Below, in pieces: positions 1 through 7,558 of a DNA stretch of 13,386 bases. The notes under the pieces were generated by a model that saw only the letters and a list, made by a program, of their open reading frames with translations, did not search any database and was not told the DNA's origin. The position numbers and the translations under genes were made by a program. Within the stretch, counting starts at the first letter, position 1. Each line of letters begins with the position of its first letter. Origin of the DNA: JBQTIM01 sp052388135 (lineage in GTDB: Bacteria > Elusimicrobiota > Elusimicrobia > FEN-1173); the NCBI GenBank assembly GCA_052388135.1, contig JBQTIM010000167.1, forward strand, positions 1 through 13,386, written 5' to 3'.

Positions 1-60
1 GCCGATTTCACTTGGGCCGCCGCGCGCGTGGCCGACGCGGTGGAAGGCCTGGCGCATTGA
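1..60 (+). CDS. 3' end of an unidentified gene (19 residues visible)
   Basis: Reading frame 1 is open from the first base to a TGA at 58-60 and gives an alanine-rich, helical-looking tail, ADFTWAAARVADAVEGLAH. The tail resembles the C-terminal helix seen in many GT4-type glycosyltransferases, but 19 residues are too few to assign a family. I prefer this frame to the overlapping one because frame 3 over the same bases is an arginine/glycine-rich string typical of an off-frame shadow in GC-rich DNA. The stop overlaps the TTG start of the next ORF in a TTGA arrangement, so the two may be translationally coupled. Confidence 0.5.
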   Translation, partial: ADFTWAAARVADAVEGLAH

Positions 61-290
61 AAACCAGCCTTCGTTCGCCCCTCGCCTGGGCGGTCGCCTG
101 GCCGGCCGCCGCCGTGGTTCTGGGGCAGGGGGCGGATGCTTTTTTGGGAACCCAAGGAGACGCCTGGGACACCCAAGCCGACATGCTCATGGCCCTGGCG
201 GGCGCCGTTTCCGCCCAACTTTCATTGAGCTCGGTCCACGACCGTCAAATCCAAGCCCTGCCCGGCGGCCTTCCCAGGCCGAAACCTTGA
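57..290 (+). CDS. Short ORF with C-terminal DUF2238 (YjdF-like) signature, N-terminally truncated
   Basis: The ORF encodes 77 aa if it starts at TTG 57, which overlaps the upstream stop by 4 nt and has a GGAAGG purine run at 42-47. Residues 29-43 contain FLGTQGDAWDTQ followed by ADM, and residues 61-64 read HDRQ. This matches the C-terminal hallmark of the DUF2238/YjdF integral membrane family (AFLGTQGD.WDTQ.DM...HDRQ). Family members are usually about 200 aa with several membrane helices; here only about the last 60 residues remain. Two hydrophobic stretches (about 8-23 and 43-58) could span the membrane. The glutamates normally found in the helix before the signature appear to be replaced (WAVAWPAAA). 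It could be a degraded remnant, a frameshifted gene whose 5' part lies in another frame upstream, or a genuine mini-protein. The family's function is unknown. Confidence 0.55.
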   Translation: MKTSLRSPLAWAVAWPAAAVVLGQGADAFLGTQGDAWDTQADMLMALAGAVSAQLSLSSVHDRQIQALPGGLPRPKP

Positions 291-312
291 TCCCGCCCGC
301 TTTTGCTACAAT
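284..312 (+). promoter_or_regulatory. Candidate promoter for tRNA-Thr
   Basis: TACAAT at 307-312 is a good -10 hexamer 8 bp before the mature tRNA 5' end. A weak -35 (ACCTTG, 284-289) lies 17 bp upstream; the better-looking TTGATC at 287-292 would leave only 14 bp. The local AT-rich patch (GCTACAATTAAG) stands out from the GC-rich surroundings. Because the next gene starts only 23 bp after the tRNA, the same promoter may also serve the HEAT-repeat gene. Confidence 0.4.
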
Positions 313-320
313 TAAGCCAC

Positions 321-393
321 GCCGAGGTAGCTCAATTGGTAGAGCAACGGTTTTGTAAACCGTAGGTTGTGGGTTCGATTCCCATCCTCGGCT
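321..393 (+). tRNA. tRNA-Thr (anticodon UGU)
   Basis: This is a complete 73-nt cloverleaf. The acceptor stem GCCGAGG (321-327) pairs with CCTCGGC (386-392), with discriminator T393. The D-arm contains AGCTCAATTGGTAGAGC. The anticodon stem ACGGT (347-351) pairs with ACCGT (359-363) around a 7-nt loop whose anticodon is TGT (354-356), which reads threonine ACA codons. The T-arm carries the canonical GGTTCGATTCC. The 3' CCA is not encoded (TAAA follows), so it must be added by a nucleotidyltransferase. Confidence 0.97.
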
Positions 394-416
394 TAAATTT
401 GGCCCCAAAAAATTTT

Positions 417-1985
417 ATGAGATACCTGCCTTTTCCCTTGCTGGGCGTGCTGGCGGCGGGGTGCGCCGCCGTTCTGGCCACCTCGGAGCCGGGCGTGGCT
501 CTGAATCGGGAGCGTGCGGACGCGGACGTGTCCGCCAAGCTGATTTCGCTCCTGGACGAACGCAAGCGCGTGCGGCCCACCGTCCAAGACCTGCAGGAAA
601 CCGCTTTGCGGGACATCGTGTCCCTCACCACGCCGGCGGGCTACCGGTTCAAAAACCGTTACTTGGAACTGGGCGTTCCGCTGGCCCAGTCGCTTTCCCT
701 GGCACAGGACCGCCAGCTCCGCCAGCGGCTGGTGGAGGCGGCGCGCTGGACCTCAAGCCCGCGCACCCGCGCCGAAGCCCTGGTGGCCCTCGCTACCTAT
801 CAAGACCCCGACCATGTGAAATATTTCCGCGAGGCTCTGCTGGACAAGTCCGTGGCCATCCAGTTCGCGGCCTTGGAGGCCTTGCAGGTTTCGGGCTACA
901 AGGAAGCCGTCCCCTATTTCCTGGACGCCGCGCAAAACAGCTGGTCGCCCCTGATCCGCGTTTTCGCCGCCCAAGCCGCCCTGCGTTTGGGAGACGCCCG
1001 GGGCCGCGACAAGCTGCTCGCCTTCCTCCGCGACAACAACTGGCTCATGCGCGCCATGGCCGCCCGCTATTTGGGTGACATGGGGCGGCCCGAGGACGGG
1101 GAGGTCCTCCTCTCCCGCATCGGCCCGGAGCAGGGCAACCAGTTCGTGCTGGCGGAGGTTTGCATCGGCGCGCTGAAACTTCTGGCCAAGAAAACGCCCG
1201 CGCCGGCCAAGCCGGTTGCGCCGCCGCCGTCGGCGCCCGTGCCGCGTCCCCGCGCCGCCTTCGAGCTGGAGCCTCTCATCATCACCGCGCCGCGCTTGGA
1301 AGTGGAGCGGGTGGACATCCGCATCGACAACGAGCTGGTGCGCCTGCTGGAGAGGCTGGCGGAGCTGCCTCCGCCGGAAGAAGTCATCGTGCAGGACGTG
1401 CTGACGGACTTGAACAACCTCATCACGCCGGCGGGTTTCTCGCTCAAGGTGCGCTATTCCGATTTGGCTTTCCTCATCACGGAGGGCCTGGCGGGAGCCA
1501 AGGATTTCGGCTTGGTCCAGCGGGTGGAGTCCATCGCCCGGACCAACCCGGACGCGCGGGTGCGGGCGGCGGCCCTGGTGTCCCTGGCCTACAATCCGGC
1601 CCGGCGTGATTCCTTCATTTTCCAAGACGCCCTGCGGGACCGCAGTTTGGCGGTGCGGTTCGGCGCCGTGGAGGCTCTGGAGATCATGGGCGGCGCGCCG
1701 GTGCGGGCCTCCCTGGCCGACACCGCCGAGCGCGACGATTCCCAGGCCCTGCGGGTCTACGCGGCCCAGGCCCTGGCGCGGTCCGGCGACGCCCAAGGGT
1801 TGGAGAAGCTCCGCCGCTACATGATGGATTTCGACTGGGTGGTCCGCTCCATCGCCATCCGGGCCCTGGGGGAGTTGGGAACCGAGGACGATTATTACCG
1901 CATACAATCCCGCCTCACTTACGAGGAAAACAACTTCGCGGCGGCGGAGTCCTGCCTGGCCATGCTGAGGCTGGCGGCGCGCTAA
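417..1985 (+). CDS. Exported HEAT-repeat protein with two homologous halves (probable lipoprotein)
   Basis: This 522-aa protein has an N-terminal signal (residues 1-16, hydrophobic LLGVLAAGC). The Cys at 16 preceded by LAAG is a near-lipobox, so a lipoprotein is likely. Two HEAT-repeat modules follow, at about 38-257 and 304-521. They are clearly homologous: TPAG at 72 and 337, a W at 209 and 474, and EAL..(S/M)G at 154 and 419 all align with a constant 265-residue offset; by the final helix the offset is 264. A Pro/Ala-rich linker (about 259-280) joins them, followed by EPLIITAPRLE at 285-295, which resembles a TonB box. HEAT arrays usually act as protein-binding scaffolds. The start was taken at ATG 417 because it gives the signal peptide; the frame runs open back into the tRNA, and no good Shine-Dalgarno is visible. 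It lies 39 bp before exbB and is probably part of that cluster. Catalytic function is neither seen nor expected. Confidence 0.85.
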   Translation: MRYLPFPLLGVLAAGCAAVLATSEPGVALNRERADADVSAKLISLLDERKRVRPTVQDLQETALRDIVSLTTPAGYRFKNRYLELGVPLAQSLSLAQDRQLRQRLVEAARWTSSPRTRAEALVALATYQDPDHVKYFREALLDKSVAIQFAALEALQVSGYKEAVPYFLDAAQNSWSPLIRVFAAQAALRLGDARGRDKLLAFLRDNNWLMRAMAARYLGDMGRPEDGEVLLSRIGPEQGNQFVLAEVCIGALKLLAKKTPAPAKPVAPPPSAPVPRPRAAFELEPLIITAPRLEVERVDIRIDNELVRLLERLAELPPPEEVIVQDVLTDLNNLITPAGFSLKVRYSDLAFLITEGLAGAKDFGLVQRVESIARTNPDARVRAAALVSLAYNPARRDSFIFQDALRDRSLAVRFGAVEALEIMGGAPVRASLADTAERDDSQALRVYAAQALARSGDAQGLEKLRRYMMDFDWVVRSIAIRALGELGTEDDYYRIQSRLTYEENNFAAAESCLAMLRLAAR

Positions 1986-2024
1986 ACCGTTGCCCGGCCG
2001 AAGTATTGCATACATACTATTGAT

Positions 2025-2675
2025 ATGGAAAACCTGGGACCTCTTAAATATTTAGCCCTTTCGGGCGGCGAGTGGGTGATTTATCTGCTCCTGGCCTGCT
2101 CCGTGCTGGCGGTGGCGGTGATCATCGACCGCGCCCTGGCCTTGGCCCGGGAAAAGAAAGCCTTCGGGCTGTTGAACGAAAAAGTGGGCCTGCGCATCGA
2201 AGAGGGGGATTTGGACGGCGCCGCCAAGGCGGCCAACGCCGCGCCCGGGGCCGCCGCCGCCATCCTGTTGGCGGGCCTGCGCCACGTGCGGGCGGGCCTG
2301 GCCTCCGTGGAGGAGCATCTGGACGCGGCCCGCCTGCGGGAGCGCCGTCGGCTGGAACAACGCCTCCTCATCCTCGGCACCCTGGGCAACAACGCGCCTT
2401 TCATCGGACTCTTCGGCACGGTGCTGGGCGTCATCAAGGCGTTCAACGACCTGTCGGCCTCGGCGGGCGCGGGTCCCGAGGTGGTGATGCAAGGTTTGTC
2501 CGAGGCCCTGGTGGCCACGGCCGTGGGCCTCTTGGTGGCCATCCCCGCCGTGCTGGCTTTCAACTATTTTCAGAAACGCGTCAACGACCTTCTGATTGAC
2601 ACGGAATCTTTGGCGCGGCTGCTTTTGGCCCACTTGAAGGACGAGGCCCGGGACACGGATCGGCGGCCGCGCTGA
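2025..2675 (+). CDS. exbB: MotA/TolQ/ExbB-family proton channel subunit
   Basis: This 216-aa inner-membrane protein has the ExbB/TolQ topology: one membrane helix near the N-terminus (about 17-35), a long charged cytoplasmic region (36-115), then two helices (about 122-140 and 160-182). The family signature is clear: NNAPFIGLFGTVLGVIKAFN at 122-141 and GLSEALVATAVGLLVAIPA at 157-175. With the ExbD/TolR partner it forms a proton-motive-force-driven motor that energises TonB or TolA. TolQ cannot be excluded by sequence alone. ExbB is favoured because a TonB-type gene, not TolA/TolB/Pal, follows exbD. No Shine-Dalgarno is evident before ATG 2025. The spacer to exbD is an unusual 141 bp and holds a fold-back repeat. 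Confidence 0.9.
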   Translation: MENLGPLKYLALSGGEWVIYLLLACSVLAVAVIIDRALALAREKKAFGLLNEKVGLRIEEGDLDGAAKAANAAPGAAAAILLAGLRHVRAGLASVEEHLDAARLRERRRLEQRLLILGTLGNNAPFIGLFGTVLGVIKAFNDLSASAGAGPEVVMQGLSEALVATAVGLLVAIPAVLAFNYFQKRVNDLLIDTESLARLLLAHLKDEARDTDRRPR

Positions 2676-2691
2676 CCATGGAGGGGGGAAG

Positions 2692-2807
2692 TTCAAAGGT
2701 CAAAGCCCGAAGTTCAAATCAAGCTCAAAACGGCAAGCCCGAAGCGGCGCGGCCTTGAGCCTTGGGTTTGGCGATTGATTTGAACTTCGACCTTCGGGCT
2801 TTGAAAT
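2692..2807. repeat. Fold-back (imperfect inverted) repeat between exbB and exbD
   Basis: The left arm (2692-2722) and right arm (2775-2807) are reverse complements. The 15-mer CGAAGTTCAAATCAA is shared exactly, and TCAAAGCCCGAAG is also shared but shifted by a 7-nt insertion in the right arm. The arms flank a 52-nt GC-richer centre that holds another GCCCGAAG copy. The AT-leaning, coding-free sequence (TTCAAAGGTCAAAG-like) resembles the small dispersed palindromic repeats of some uncultured phyla. It fills almost the whole exbB-exbD gap, so it is either an insertion into the operon or an RNA hairpin that tunes the exbB:exbD ratio. Confidence 0.7.
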
Positions 2808-2816
2808 TGTTTTGCT

Positions 2817-3221
2817 ATGAACTCGTCTGAAAACAGCCGGCCCATCACCGACATCAACGTCACGCCCCTGGTGGACGTGGTGCTGGTGCTCCTCATCATC
2901 TTCATGGCCACGGCGCCGCTGATCCAGCGCCGGGCGCTCAACGTCAACGTGCCCCGCACGGCGCACTCGGAGAAAACCGCCACCGCCACCCTGCAGATCC
3001 AGCTGGCGGCCGACCGGACCATCGTGCTGGAGGAAAAAATTCTGCCCCTGACGGCCCTGGCGGGCGAGCTGAGCCGGCGCTTCGCTCTGGAGCCGGGCCT
3101 GCACGTGTCCATCGCGGCGGACCAGGCCGTGCCTTACGGCGAGGTGGTGGCCCTGCTGGACGTGGTGCGCGGTCTCGGCATCAAGAAAGCGGCCCTGGAA
3201 GTGCGGCCCGGGAAAAAATGA
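2817..3221 (+). CDS. exbD: ExbD/TolR-family biopolymer transport protein
   Basis: This 134-aa protein has a short cytoplasmic N-terminus, one membrane helix (about 17-36) and a periplasmic domain. The signature DINVTPLVDVVLVLLIIFM at 12-30 is diagnostic of the family. Asp20 aligns with the proton-carrying aspartate of ExbD/TolR. The C-terminal region (HVSIAADQAVPYGEVVALLDVVRGLG, about 105-130) is the usual periplasmic fold, described here by position only. It partners with the upstream ExbB. ATG 2817 has no recognisable Shine-Dalgarno and follows directly on the fold-back repeat. Its TGA overlaps the ATG of the TonB gene by 4 nt (ATGA), so translation is probably coupled. Confidence 0.92.
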   Translation: MNSSENSRPITDINVTPLVDVVLVLLIIFMATAPLIQRRALNVNVPRTAHSEKTATATLQIQLAADRTIVLEEKILPLTALAGELSRRFALEPGLHVSIAADQAVPYGEVVALLDVVRGLGIKKAALEVRPGKK

Positions 3222-3958
3222 GCGCGGCCGCGACGGCATCGAAACGCGACGAGAAGGCCGGGTGGTCCACGGCCCTGATCCTGTCCCTGGCCTTGCACCT
3301 TCTTCTGTGGCAGGCTCTTTCCTGGCGGGAGAAGGAATCCCGCGCGCCCGTGGACAGCCTGGAGATCGATTTGACCCGGCCCTTCCGGCTTGTGTCGGAC
3401 CCGGCCCTGGCCCGCCGGGCGGAGAATCCGGGCGCGGGCGCGCCCCTGGCCCACATTCCTCGCCGGCAGGATTCCTTGGCGCCGCCGCCCAAGCCGGGCG
3501 CCTCCGGCCTGCCGGAAACGGGCGCGCCGTCGGATGCCCCGCCCAAGGAATGGGTTTTGCCGGGGCCCGACACGAAAGTTTTGGAGCAGCCCGGCGGGGA
3601 CGGCGGCGCCGGCGGCCTGGGCGGATTGGGCACCGGCGACGGCTCCGGCGAGGTGGACTGGATCTACCTCACGGAGCTGCCGAAAATCTTGAACCGCCAG
3701 GACCTCCTCCATTTCACCCGCCGCTTCTACCCGGCGTCCGAGCGCCTGGCCGGCCGCGAGGGCGACGTGGTGCTGGACGTGCATCTGGACCCCGCCGGCC
3801 GCGTGGCTTCCGTGGACGTGGTCGCTTCGGCGGGCGCGGATTTCGACCAGGCCGCCCGCAAGGTCATTTCCAAGGCGCGGTTCTCTCCCGCGAAGGTGAG
3901 GGAGCGCCCCGTGGCCGTCAAGATCCGCCAGACCGTGGCATTCCGTCTGGAAAATTAG
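3218..3958 (+). CDS. tonB: Energy transducer TonB-like protein
   Basis: This 246-aa protein has an N-terminal anchor helix (about 17-35), a proline- and glycine-rich periplasmic linker (about 60-145, including a Gly-rich patch at 126-144) and a C-terminal TonB-type domain (about 176-246). That domain shows GDVVLDVHLDPAGRV at 182-196 and a conserved A..V..ARFSPA..R..PV.V...QTVAF pattern. The anchor contains S23-x3-H27, matching the SxxxH motif that E. coli TonB needs to couple to ExbB/ExbD. The role is to transmit the ExbB/ExbD proton-motive force across the periplasm to outer-membrane transporters. The domain between the linker and the C-terminus (DWIYLTELPKILNR and following) is not one I can name. 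No TonB-dependent receptor is visible in the window. Confidence 0.88.
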   Translation: MSAAATASKRDEKAGWSTALILSLALHLLLWQALSWREKESRAPVDSLEIDLTRPFRLVSDPALARRAENPGAGAPLAHIPRRQDSLAPPPKPGASGLPETGAPSDAPPKEWVLPGPDTKVLEQPGGDGGAGGLGGLGTGDGSGEVDWIYLTELPKILNRQDLLHFTRRFYPASERLAGREGDVVLDVHLDPAGRVASVDVVASAGADFDQAARKVISKARFSPAKVRERPVAVKIRQTVAFRLEN

Positions 3959-4029
3959 CGGAGCGCGTCGCGGGCCGTTTGTTTTACTCTTCCGGTGAAA
4001 GCCGCGTTGCCGACGCAGAACCGGGTGTT

Positions 4030-4322
4030 CATGCGTCGTCCCGTCCAGAAGCCGGGGACGCTGCGCAGGGCTGAGGCGACCCCTAAGTCTCTGAGCATTC
4101 GTCGCCGCCGGAAGCCGGGGTCCGGCACTCTGTCGGAGGCCGACCTTCGCCGGCGCGACGGTTCGGCGTACGTAAAGACGCGTCGGACGTGTTGCGCCGA
4201 TGCGCTGTCCCAACAAGTCTCTAAGTATTCGTCACCCCGGCGGACGCCGGGGTCCAGGCCGTGGACTGAATTTGAGGCTGATTTATACCAATATTCCGGC
4301 TTCGCGCCGGCGCGACGGTTCG
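4030..4322. repeat. Degenerate REP-like direct repeats in the tonB-desaturase gap
   Basis: The 468-bp stretch between tonB and the desaturase has no credible gene. Two copies of a compound unit are visible. Each begins with AAGTCTCT.AG.ATTCGTC and a GC-rich palindrome ending CCGGGGTCC (4085-4123 and 4215-4255). Each is followed further on by an identical 17-mer GCCGGCGCGACGGTTCG (4149-4165 and 4306-4322). The second palindrome is perfect: ACCCCGGCG (4234-4242), GA, CGCCGGGGT (4245-4253). A more decayed palindrome fragment lies near 4031-4060. This resembles the GTCA-CCCGGC..GCCGGG-TCCA class of REP-like hairpins common in bacterial intergenic DNA. Positions 3959-4029 show nothing recognisable. 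Confidence 0.65.
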
Positions 4323-4332
4323 TTGCCGCGCC

Positions 4333-4366
4333 CGGCCCCCGATTTTTCTTGCGGGGGGCCGATTTT
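4333..4366 (+). terminator. Candidate Rho-independent terminator
   Basis: CGGCCCCC (4333-4340) pairs perfectly with GGGGGCCG (4354-4361) across a 13-nt loop and is followed by ATTTT. The stem is strong but the U-tract is short and interrupted by GCCC. It lies about 375 bp after tonB and just before the -10 box of the desaturase, a sensible place to separate the two transcription units. Confidence 0.4.
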
Positions 4367-4381
4367 GCCCTTGAAAAAAAG

Positions 4382-4387
4382 TATAAT
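4382..4387 (+). promoter_or_regulatory. Perfect -10 hexamer upstream of the desaturase
   Basis: TATAAT lies 40 bp before the TTG start, within the only AT-rich patch of the gap. No convincing -35 sits at 16-18 bp (CCGATT at 4359-4364); TTGCCC and TTGAAA are present nearby but too close. The assignment rests on the -10 alone. Confidence 0.4.
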
Positions 4388-4426
4388 TTGCGTCAATAGA
4401 AGGATATCTTTAAGGAGGGCCGCTTG

Positions 4427-5329
4427 TTGACCACCGACCAACCCCCCCGTTCCAAACTGAACTGGGTTAATATTTTGTTCATCTCCTTTGTCCACATCAT
4501 GGGCGCCGTGGGCGTCTACTGGGCCGCGGCCGTCCATTTCTCCTGGTGGACCATCGGGCTGGCCTTCCTGTGGTTCGCGTTCTGCGGGGTTTCCATCACC
4601 GGCGGCTACCATCGCCTGTTCGCCCATCCCACCTATAAGGCGGGCTGGCCCCTGCGTCTTTTCTACCTGCTTTTCGGCGCCGCCTCCGTGCAGAACTCGG
4701 CCTTGAAGTGGTCATCGGACCATCGCCTCCACCATCAAGAGGTGGATGAGGAGCGCGACCCTTACAACATCCGCCGCGGTTTCTGGTGGGCCCACATCGG
4801 CTGGGTGCTTGTCAAAGACCCGCCCTTGGACTACAAGAACGTGCCGGACCTGCTGGCGGACCCCTTGGTCCGTTTCCAGAACAAATATTACGTGCCCCTG
4901 GCCTTCGTTTTCAGCGGCGTCCTTCCGGGCGCTCTGGGCCTCCTGTGGGGAGACCCCGTGGGCGCCGTGCTCATCGCGGGGTTCCTGCGCATGGTGTTCC
5001 AATACCACGCCACCTTCGCGGTGAACTCCTTCGCCCACTACATCGGCAGCCAGCCCTACTCCCGGGACAACTCCGCCCGGGACAGCTTCATCACCGCCAT
5101 CATCACCCTGGGCGAGGGATATCACAACTTCCATCACCGCTTCCAGAGCGACTACCGCAACGGGGTGCGCCTCCATCACTTCGATCCCACCAAGTGGTGG
5201 GTGTGGACGCTCTCCAAAGTGGGCCTGACCTGGGACCTGAGGCGCGTGCCCCGGGAGAGGATCCTGGAGGCCCGCCGCGAGCTGGCCGCGAGGCCGTCGT
5301 CCTTCGGCGATCCGCTCCCCGGCAACTGA
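4427..5329 (+). CDS. Membrane fatty acid (acyl-CoA) delta-9-type desaturase
   Basis: This 300-aa integral membrane di-iron desaturase carries all three histidine boxes: HRLFAH at 62-67, HRLHH at 99-103 and HNFHH at 233-237. It also has the NSFAH motif (200-204) that supplies further iron ligands in stearoyl-CoA desaturases. Hydrophobic segments around 15-55, 75-92 and 155-198 fit the usual four-helix topology. Predicted role: O2-dependent introduction of a cis double bond into saturated acyl chains, adjusting membrane fluidity. Length and boxes match the bacterial acyl-CoA desaturase family. Two adjacent TTG codons (4424, 4427) could start it. The AAGGAGG at 4412-4418 sits 8 nt from 4427 and 5 nt from 4424, so 4427 is preferred. 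Exact regiospecificity and the electron donor cannot be read from the sequence. acs follows after 48 bp. Confidence 0.92.
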   Translation: MTTDQPPRSKLNWVNILFISFVHIMGAVGVYWAAAVHFSWWTIGLAFLWFAFCGVSITGGYHRLFAHPTYKAGWPLRLFYLLFGAASVQNSALKWSSDHRLHHQEVDEERDPYNIRRGFWWAHIGWVLVKDPPLDYKNVPDLLADPLVRFQNKYYVPLAFVFSGVLPGALGLLWGDPVGAVLIAGFLRMVFQYHATFAVNSFAHYIGSQPYSRDNSARDSFITAIITLGEGYHNFHHRFQSDYRNGVRLHHFDPTKWWVWTLSKVGLTWDLRRVPRERILEARRELAARPSSFGDPLPGN

Positions 5330-5377
5330 CGCGTCTCCCGCCCCGCCCCGGGGCCGGCTGAGCAAGGAGGCCTTTGG

Positions 5378-7321
<1,944 letters not shown>

Positions 7322-7324
<3 letters not shown>

Positions 7325-7504
7325 TGTAGTGTCTCTGACACTTCTTTACTTATGTCATTGCGAGGAGCGTTGTTTGCGACGAAGCAATCCCAGCTTTCAG
7401 TGCACCGTGAATCGTTTTTCAGCGCAGGCGATCCCTGGGATTGCTTCGCCTTCGGCTCGCAATGACATCCCAATAAGTCAAGAGACTTATGCGACACGAC
7501 ACTA
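7322..7504. mobile_element. 183-bp MITE-like / nested inverted-repeat element
   Basis: Three nested inverted repeats share one centre. The outer termini are TAGTGTAGTGTC (7322-7333) and GACACGACACTA (7493-7504), 11 of 12 complementary. The middle pair is TGTCATTGCGAG (7353-7364) and CTCGCAATGACA (7456-7467), perfect. The inner pair is CGAAGCAATCCCAG (7380-7393) and CTGGGATTGCTTCG (7435-7448), perfect, around a 41-nt loop. The core resembles the widespread GTCATTGCGAG..GAAGCAATC intergenic repeat found in many bacteria. It has no ORF of its own. TA at both ends would fit insertion at a TA target, as in IS630/Tc1-related MITEs, but no transposase is present to confirm that. Its transcript should fold into a long hairpin and could end or stabilise the acs mRNA. 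Confidence 0.75.
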
Positions 7505-7558
7505 GATTGCTCGGGACCATTGCCGGGGCCCCGGAAAAGCCCCTCTGAATACCATTCC

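Noticed and set aside
753..2015. A 420-codon minus-strand frame across the HEAT gene
   Set aside because: Composition is typical of an antisense shadow; no motif, and the opposite strand shows a well-conserved duplication.
2025..3958. A Tol-Pal system
   Set aside because: ExbB/ExbD sequences alone could be TolQ/TolR, but the third gene has the SxxxH anchor and a TonB C-terminal domain, and no tolA, tolB or pal is seen.
4085..4322. CRISPR-like array from the repeated blocks
   Set aside because: Only two diverged compound copies, no regular spacer length and no cas genes; REP-like hairpins explain it better.
3995..4399. A 134-codon + strand frame in the tonB-desaturase gap
   Set aside because: It runs across degenerate REP-like repeats, the terminator hairpin and the -10 box. 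No homology or ribosome site was recognised, so it is not counted as a gene.
7520..7558. TTG 7520 as the kdsD start
   Set aside because: It would add 13 residues not expected in the family, without a Shine-Dalgarno; ATG 7559 gives the normal length.
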